The notes beneath the pieces were generated by a model. The model was given only the letters and a program-made list of their open reading frames with translations. It had not been told where the DNA came from and did not search any database. A DNA stretch of 18,848 nt from GCA-002701455 sp964342575. Its GTDB lineage: Bacteria; Pseudomonadota; Alphaproteobacteria; Thalassobaculales; Thalassobaculaceae. The number at the start of each line of letters is the position of its first letter. Position 1 is the stretch's first letter. Of the stretch, positions 15,242 through 18,848 are shown in pieces. The DNA lies in the NCBI GenBank assembly GCA_964342575.1, contig CAYFGZ010000064.1, positions 1 through 18,848 of the forward strand. Direction: 5' to 3'. Both the position numbers and the translations under genes were made by a program.

Positions 15242-15502
15242 CTACAATTCCCAATCACGGGATTTTGTGCTTTTTACTGCTCTGGCTTTATTTCCGATCT
15301 TAAAAACACGATCTGGGGAACCCCAACCGATTAATTTGGTAACTGCGCGCGCAGTGTCTTCATCCCAATTCTTATGATTTGATGCGACACCACGGATAAA
15401 CTCTAGATCCTTTTCCAAAGCCCGGATCATTGCTTCGGGAGGGGCATTTTTAATTTTATGTCTTCCCATCGGTTTCTCACACAATTTCCCAAGAAATTTC
15501 AC
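15242..15502 (-). CDS. Small protein of unknown function
   Basis: This is an 86-residue, basic and soluble-looking protein that I do not recognise. It has no signal peptide or membrane segment. Features are a lysine-rich N-terminus, a predicted helix at about 22-35 (PEAMIRALEKDLEFIRG), a Trp-Asp-Glu-Asp turn followed by a helix (TARAVTKLIGW, 50-60), and a basic tail. Codon use looks like that of the neighbours, which argues for a real gene. The start given is GTG 15502 with GAGAGAG close upstream. ATG 15469 (MGRHKIKN) is a credible alternative giving 75 residues. It lies upstream of, and on the same strand as, the HpsN-like operon but 158 bases away, and it is divergent from the Crp-type regulator. 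Confidence 0.6.
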   Translation of the reverse strand: MKFLGKLCEKPMGRHKIKNAPPEAMIRALEKDLEFIRGVASNHKNWDEDTARAVTKLIGWGSPDRVFKIGNKARAVKSTKSRDWEL

Positions 15503-15629
15503 AAAACTCTCTCGTTCTATAGTGTTGGTAACTTTCTTTTTAAAATTTAAATGGTTAATTTTTCTCTGTCTTCTCCAAAGATTATTTCCACATAGCTATC
15601 TATATATAGTGTAATTGCTCCCGTTGCCG

Positions 15630-15645
15630 TGTGAGATTTATCACC
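15630..15645. promoter_or_regulatory. CRP-like operator (TGTGA-N6-TCACC)
   Basis: TGTGA at 15630-15634, six bases, then TCACC at 15641-15645 match the E. coli CRP consensus TGTGA-N6-TCACA at nine of ten half-site positions. The site is about 100 bases upstream of a gene for a CRP-type regulator. That protein's recognition helix keeps the Arg, Glu and Arg that read TGTGA in CRP. Autoregulation is the simplest reading; the divergent small gene ending at 15242 could also be controlled from here. Confidence 0.6.
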
Positions 15646-15741
15646 AATCGGTTAGGGGTTTGAGGAAATTAACAGAAGGATAATTGTTCAAAAGGTAAAA
15701 AATGCTGTTTAATAAAATAGACTATGGCAGGAGATTTGCGA

Positions 15742-16443
15742 ATGACGGGTGAACATCCTCTTCTACAAATAGCGCTGTTAAGTGATATCCCTGAACAGCA
15801 ATTGGCATTTCTGAGCCAGCGCTGCAAGTGGAGAACTTTCCAACCTGAGGAGCTGATACTTAATCTTAATGACCGAACAACAGACGTTTATTTAATTGTT
15901 AGAGGTGAGGTAAGAGTATCAGTATTTTCAGAGTCTGGTCGCAGGGTAATAATGAGTGATTTGAAATCCGGAGAGCACTTCGGGGAATATTCTGCTATAG
16001 ACGGACAACCGCGTTCAGCCACTATAGTGGCCTTGACCAAAACGGTTGTTGCACAAATGCCCGATACAATGTTTCGTGATCTTCTGTGTAACTATCCGGC
16101 TGCTTCAATGAAGGTTATGGAGTCAATGGTAGGAGTTATCAGGGCATTAAATGAACGCGTCGTTGAATTTAGTACAATGGGTGTGCGCAATAGAGTCCAT
16201 GCCGAACTCCTTCGGCTAGCTTATTCTGGAAGAATTTTGGATGGAGCGGGCAGAATATCACCGCCTCCGACGCATGCAGAGATTGCTTCACGTATAAGTA
16301 CCCATAGGGAGGCGGTAACGCGTGAGTTAAAACAGCTAGATCGATTGGGCAAAATTGAGAGAACTAAGGGAGCAATCGTAATAAAGAATTTGAAAGAATT
16401 TGAGCAGATGGTTTCAGATGCTCGAGCGGGAAAGATAGATTGA
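15742..16443 (+). CDS. Crp/Fnr-family transcriptional regulator (cyclic-nucleotide-binding type)
   Basis: This 233-residue protein has an N-terminal cyclic-nucleotide-binding barrel (about 10-115), a dimerisation helix (about 118-145) and a C-terminal winged HTH. The phosphate-binding cassette is intact: FGEYSAIDGQPRSA (80-93) keeps the Gly-Glu and Arg-Ser of E. coli CRP, so cAMP or cGMP binding is likely. The CRP Thr127/Ser128 pair in the long helix is not conserved, so nucleotide choice is open. There are no N-terminal Cys clusters for an Fe-S centre, which argues against Fnr. The recognition helix THREAVTREL (187-196) keeps Arg189, Glu190 and Arg194 of the CRP pattern. ATG 15724 is also possible; GGAG at 15730-15733 favours ATG 15742. 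The hydroxyacid dehydrogenase gene follows in 63 bases. Confidence 0.93.
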   Translation: MTGEHPLLQIALLSDIPEQQLAFLSQRCKWRTFQPEELILNLNDRTTDVYLIVRGEVRVSVFSESGRRVIMSDLKSGEHFGEYSAIDGQPRSATIVALTKTVVAQMPDTMFRDLLCNYPAASMKVMESMVGVIRALNERVVEFSTMGVRNRVHAELLRLAYSGRILDGAGRISPPPTHAEIASRISTHREAVTRELKQLDRLGKIERTKGAIVIKNLKEFEQMVSDARAGKID

Positions 16444-16506
16444 TAAGACAGTAGGAATCGTCAGATGTTGTATAGAATTTTTTGAAAAGTTGGGTTCTGG
16501 ATTTAT

Positions 16507-17478
16507 ATGCGAAGAAAAGTGTTATATCTTGTTAAGGCTGGTGAAGAATTCTATGAATTAATCCGCTCGGTGATGCCGCTGGATCGTTATGAACTATTGA
16601 CGCTTGAAGACGGAACAGAAAAAGAACGACATAGTCTTCTATCTGAGGTTGAGATGGTGATTGTAGGAGGAATTCGAATGTCGGAGGAAGACGTCGAGGC
16701 AGCCAAAAAATTACGCTTGGTCTTACACCAGGGGGTAGGTTACCACGATACGGTCGCAACAGGTTTATTAATGGAACGTCAAATTAGGTTGGCATTAACT
16801 CCACAGGGAACGAGCGAGGGCGTAGCCGAACACACCATAATGATGATGCTGGCGGTAGGACGAAGGCTAACTTTTTGTGATTCTGAACTTCGAAAAGGGA
16901 TATGGCATTCGAACACATTTCGTTCCTCGGCGAGACAACTGATGGGCTCTACAGTGGGCATAATTGGGCTTGGACGGATTGGGAGACAGGTAGCTCAGCG
17001 GCTAATAGGATTTAATACGAAAACGTTGTATACAGACTTGTTAGAAATACCTAGAGAGATAGAGAGGGAGCTTCACGTCACCAGAACTACTCTCGACGGT
17101 TTGTTGTCAGAAAGTGATTTCGTCACCCTGCATGTTCCCTTGACCAAACTTACACATCACTTGATTGATGCGGCTGCGTTGGCGAAGATGAAGCCCGAGG
17201 TAACTTTAATAAATTGTGCGAGGGGGCCCGTTGTTTCCGAGAAAGCACTATTGCGAGCACTTATAGCAGGTCAAATAGGGGGAGTTGGGCTAGACGTATT
17301 TGAAACCGAACCTCCTGTTGCGCCAAGCCCATTTGCCGAATTTCCAAATGTAGTGTTAACCCCTCACCATGCTCCTGGGACCCGAGATACGATGATTGTA
17401 AAATTTAGAGAAATTTTTCTTAACGCGGATCGTTTTTTTTCCGGGGAACGAATGGAAAATGAAGTAAGTCTCAGTTAA
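16507..17478 (+). CDS. D-isomer-specific 2-hydroxyacid dehydrogenase
   Basis: This 323-residue cytoplasmic enzyme interconverts a D-2-hydroxyacid and a 2-oxoacid with NAD(H); the family includes phosphoglycerate dehydrogenase and glyoxylate/hydroxypyruvate reductase. The cofactor domain has GLGRIG at 154-159 with Asp177 after the second strand (LYTDL), which fits NAD rather than NADP. Catalytic residues are Arg239 (NCARGPVV), the Glu of GLDVFETEPP (261-270) and His288 (LTPHHAPGT). The N-terminal substrate domain carries the HQGVGYHD loop (74-81), and TPQGTSEGVAEHTI (98-111) is standard. There is no C-terminal ACT domain, so serine-pathway PGDH is unlikely. ATG 16507 has only a weak GGAT upstream. 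It sits between the Crp-type regulator and the PxpA-like gene, all on one strand. Confidence 0.93.
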   Translation: MRRKVLYLVKAGEEFYELIRSVMPLDRYELLTLEDGTEKERHSLLSEVEMVIVGGIRMSEEDVEAAKKLRLVLHQGVGYHDTVATGLLMERQIRLALTPQGTSEGVAEHTIMMMLAVGRRLTFCDSELRKGIWHSNTFRSSARQLMGSTVGIIGLGRIGRQVAQRLIGFNTKTLYTDLLEIPREIERELHVTRTTLDGLLSESDFVTLHVPLTKLTHHLIDAAALAKMKPEVTLINCARGPVVSEKALLRALIAGQIGGVGLDVFETEPPVAPSPFAEFPNVVLTPHHAPGTRDTMIVKFREIFLNADRFFSGERMENEVSLS

Positions 17479-17493
17479 ACTCAAACGGAGTTT
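17477..17493 (+). terminator. Hairpin after the 2-hydroxyacid dehydrogenase gene
   Basis: AAACTC (17477-17482) pairs with GAGTTT (17488-17493) around a 5-base loop, beginning within the stop codon and followed by TTGC. The stem is short and the T run is short, so termination would be partial at best. Confidence 0.3.
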
Positions 17494-17556
17494 TGCTGGG
17501 TCATATTATGTGTTGGGGTTTTCTTAGACAGATACTAGCTGTGGGAAAATTTAGTT

Positions 17557-18324
17557 ATGAAAGTGGATATTAATTCAGACCTGGGAGAGAGCTGGGGCGC
17601 GTTTACTAAGGGTAATGATACCGAGATGCTGCAACTAGTGACTAGTGCGAACGTCGCGTGTGGATATCACGCCGGCGACCCTAGCGTCATGAGGGAGACA
17701 GTGTCAGTGGCCGTCAAAAGTGGTGTATCCATTGGAGCACATCCCAGTTATATGGATCTATTAGGATTCGGTCGGCGACGGATAATAGGAGATACGCCAG
17801 CCGAATTAGAGCGCCAAATAATTTATCAAATTGGATCGTTGCAGGGTGTCGCTGCAATGTTTAACACCAAATTAACGCATGTCAAAAGTCACGGTTTCCT
17901 GGGGAATATTTCGGCTGAAGATGATGATATAGCCATGACAGTTGCACGAGCGATAAAGGCAGTAGACTCAAATCTTATCATGGTAGTCATGCCTGGACTT
18001 GCTACAGAACGTGCAGCCCATAAATTAGGACTTCGGCTGGCAAGAGAGGTCTATGCAGACCGTAGCTACCAGGATAATGGAAATCTGACTCCTAGGAATG
18101 AACCTAACGCTGTGTTACATGATGAAAAAAAGGCGGCCGACCGCGTTATTCGAATGCTTGAGGAACAGGCTGTTACGTCTGTATCGGGAAAGAAAATAGG
18201 AGTGAGAATTGATACGATCTGCGTTCATGGGGATAACCCTGCTGCAGTTGGGATGGCTTCAACAGTTCGCGATGCAATCGTTAATAGTGGTTTTGATTTG
18301 AAGGCATTTCAGACATTTGTTTGA
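17557..18324 (+). CDS. pxpA: LamB/YcsF family protein, 5-oxoprolinase subunit A-like
   Basis: This 255-residue protein is of the usual length for PxpA, which with PxpB and PxpC opens 5-oxoproline to glutamate using ATP. Family motifs are VDINSDLGESWG (3-14), SANVACGYHAGDP (30-42), GAHPSYMDLLGFGRR (60-74), ADRSYQDNGNLTPR (167-180) and VHGD (223-226). The VKPHGALYN motif of well-known members is VKSHGFLGN here (109-117), keeping Lys and His but losing Pro and Tyr. No pxpB or pxpC lies in the visible flanks, and the next coding sequence is a polysaccharide deacetylase. A reaction on another lactam or amide is therefore possible. No strong ribosome binding site precedes ATG 17557 (GGGAAAA, about 12 bases away). 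Confidence 0.9.
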   Translation: MKVDINSDLGESWGAFTKGNDTEMLQLVTSANVACGYHAGDPSVMRETVSVAVKSGVSIGAHPSYMDLLGFGRRRIIGDTPAELERQIIYQIGSLQGVAAMFNTKLTHVKSHGFLGNISAEDDDIAMTVARAIKAVDSNLIMVVMPGLATERAAHKLGLRLAREVYADRSYQDNGNLTPRNEPNAVLHDEKKAADRVIRMLEEQAVTSVSGKKIGVRIDTICVHGDNPAAVGMASTVRDAIVNSGFDLKAFQTFV

Positions 18325-18392
18325 TGCAAAATCAGAAAGAAATACGTGGCAGATGGCGATTAATAAATGTTTTTTTAATATCGAGCAGCCTC

Positions 18393-18428
18393 ATTACATG
18401 TGATCTATTGAGAATACAGGGATGTAAT
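18393..18428 (+). promoter_or_regulatory. Inverted repeat ATTACAT-N22-ATGTAAT between pxpA and the deacetylase gene
   Basis: ATTACAT (18393-18399) and ATGTAAT (18422-18428) are perfect 7-base inverted repeats separated by 22 bases. TGATCTA occurs within the loop (18401) and again at 18437. The region between pxpA and the deacetylase is otherwise featureless. It could be a hairpin in a common transcript or an operator; chance is not excluded. Confidence 0.25.
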
Positions 18429-18511
18429 TTAAGAGTTGATCTAACAGCGTTTTATCAGGCGGTGTATCACCATAGGGTTCGCCAGATTATGGCATAAAAC
18501 TGGAGAATAGT

Positions 18512-18553
18512 ATGATTGAACTTTCAATATCAACGGCGGCGTTAAAGTCGTGA
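18512..18553 (+). CDS. Short leader ORF (13 codons) overlapping the deacetylase start
   Basis: ATG 18512 has a good ribosome binding site (GGAG at 18502-18505, six bases upstream) but its frame stops after MIELSISTAALKS at TGA 18551-18553. The stop overlaps GTG 18550, the first start codon in the frame of the deacetylase, as GTGA. It is either a translationally coupled leader peptide or the real start of the deacetylase separated from the rest of the gene by a frameshift. Confidence 0.4.
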   Translation: MIELSISTAALKS

Positions 18554-18848
18554 ACGGCCTGATTTGGCCAAATGGTAGGCGTTTGGCGGTGTCTCTGGTC
18601 GTCAATGTTGAAGAGGGCTCTGAACTTACTATAGTAGAGGGAGATCGAGGGCCGGAGCCGGTTGACGAGTTGGGAGTATCACTGAAGAAACCAGTCAGAA
18701 ATTTTGGAAATGAGAGTAATTATCGATACGGGATTACGCGGGGCGCTCCAAGAATTATGGAGCTCTTTGATGCATTTAATCTAAAAAGCACTTTCACAGC
18801 TGCTGCTGTTAGCCTAGAGCGAGCACCGCAGTTGACCGAGCAGATTGT
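18550..18848 (+). CDS. Polysaccharide deacetylase family protein (PuuE/allantoinase-like), 5' part
   Basis: The open frame from GTG 18550 runs off the window after 99 codons plus two bases. The translated start is VNGLIWPNGRRLAVSLVVNV followed by EEGSELTIVEGD. A YRYGITRGAPRIMELFDAFN segment and the STFTAAAVSLERAP segment come after it. This is the N-terminal pattern of the PuuE-like branch of the NodB/polysaccharide deacetylase superfamily, which includes cofactor-independent allantoinase and peptidoglycan or amide deacetylases. The catalytic His and Asp motifs lie largely beyond the edge. GTG 18550 has no ribosome binding site of its own; a strong one serves ATG 18512 in another frame. Homologues usually begin only a few residues before WPNG, which agrees with GTG 18550. 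It follows pxpA by 225 bases. Confidence 0.82.
   Translation, partial: MNGLIWPNGRRLAVSLVVNVEEGSELTIVEGDRGPEPVDELGVSLKKPVRNFGNESNYRYGITRGAPRIMELFDAFNLKSTFTAAAVSLERAPQLTEQI

Noticed and set aside
18324..18497. A 57-codon open frame whose ATG overlaps the pxpA stop (TGATG)
   Set aside because: The start overlap is attractive, but the translation looks random, the DNA is AT-rich with T runs, and it covers the inverted repeat. I treat it as non-coding.
1..18848. CRISPR arrays, tRNA/rRNA genes, insertion sequences, phage genes or defence systems
   Set aside because: No spaced direct repeats, no tRNA-like cloverleaf or conserved rRNA sequence, and no transposase, integrase or nuclease domains were seen on either strand.

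Overview
The window is 18.8 kb of bacterial DNA with dense, short-spaced protein genes on both strands and no RNA gene, insertion sequence, CRISPR array or phage gene that I can see. Base composition is moderately AT-rich by eye (not computed). The gene families (HpsN-like HisD-family dehydrogenase, DUF1028, class III aminotransferase, F420/FMN-type LLM oxidoreductase, PuuE-like deacetylase) fit a heterotrophic, probably marine, alphaproteobacterium or relative. That placement is an inference from gene content and is not proven.

Layout. (1) 1-495: the 3' end of one RidA-like gene followed by a near-identical tandem copy. (2) 510-1415: a LysR regulator on the minus strand, converging on the RidA pair. 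(3) 1739-3839: a short CinA/PncC-type protein converging with a GMC flavoprotein oxidoreductase. (4) 4086-6350: a soluble pyridine nucleotide transhydrogenase (SthA) and an SDR dehydrogenase. (5) 6383-9593: a class III aminotransferase (minus), divergent from an enoyl-CoA hydratase followed by an LLM-family oxidoreductase. (6) 9743-12947: an MFS carrier, a DUF1028 protein and an enolase-superfamily (mandelate racemase-like) protein, read as one transcription unit. (7) 12970-15502, minus strand: a small unknown protein, then a HisD/HpsN-like dehydrogenase with an SDR behind it. (8) 15742-18848: a Crp-type regulator with a CRP-like operator upstream, a D-2-hydroxyacid dehydrogenase, a LamB/YcsF (PxpA-like) protein and the start of a PuuE-like polysaccharide deacetylase cut by the window edge.

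How the genes fit together. Nearly every gene is a small-molecule oxidoreductase, hydrolase, lyase, aminotransferase, importer or regulator, so the region reads as a catabolic accessory block made of several independently controlled units. The alcohol, hydroxyacid and polyol dehydrogenases would make NAD(P)H, which SthA could balance. The best candidates for undescribed function are the MFS-DUF1028-enolase unit, whose enolase homologue has an altered active site, and the HpsN-like/SDR pair. Next come the Crp-operator-controlled cluster with a PxpA homologue lacking PxpB/PxpC, and the unusual start of the deacetylase gene.
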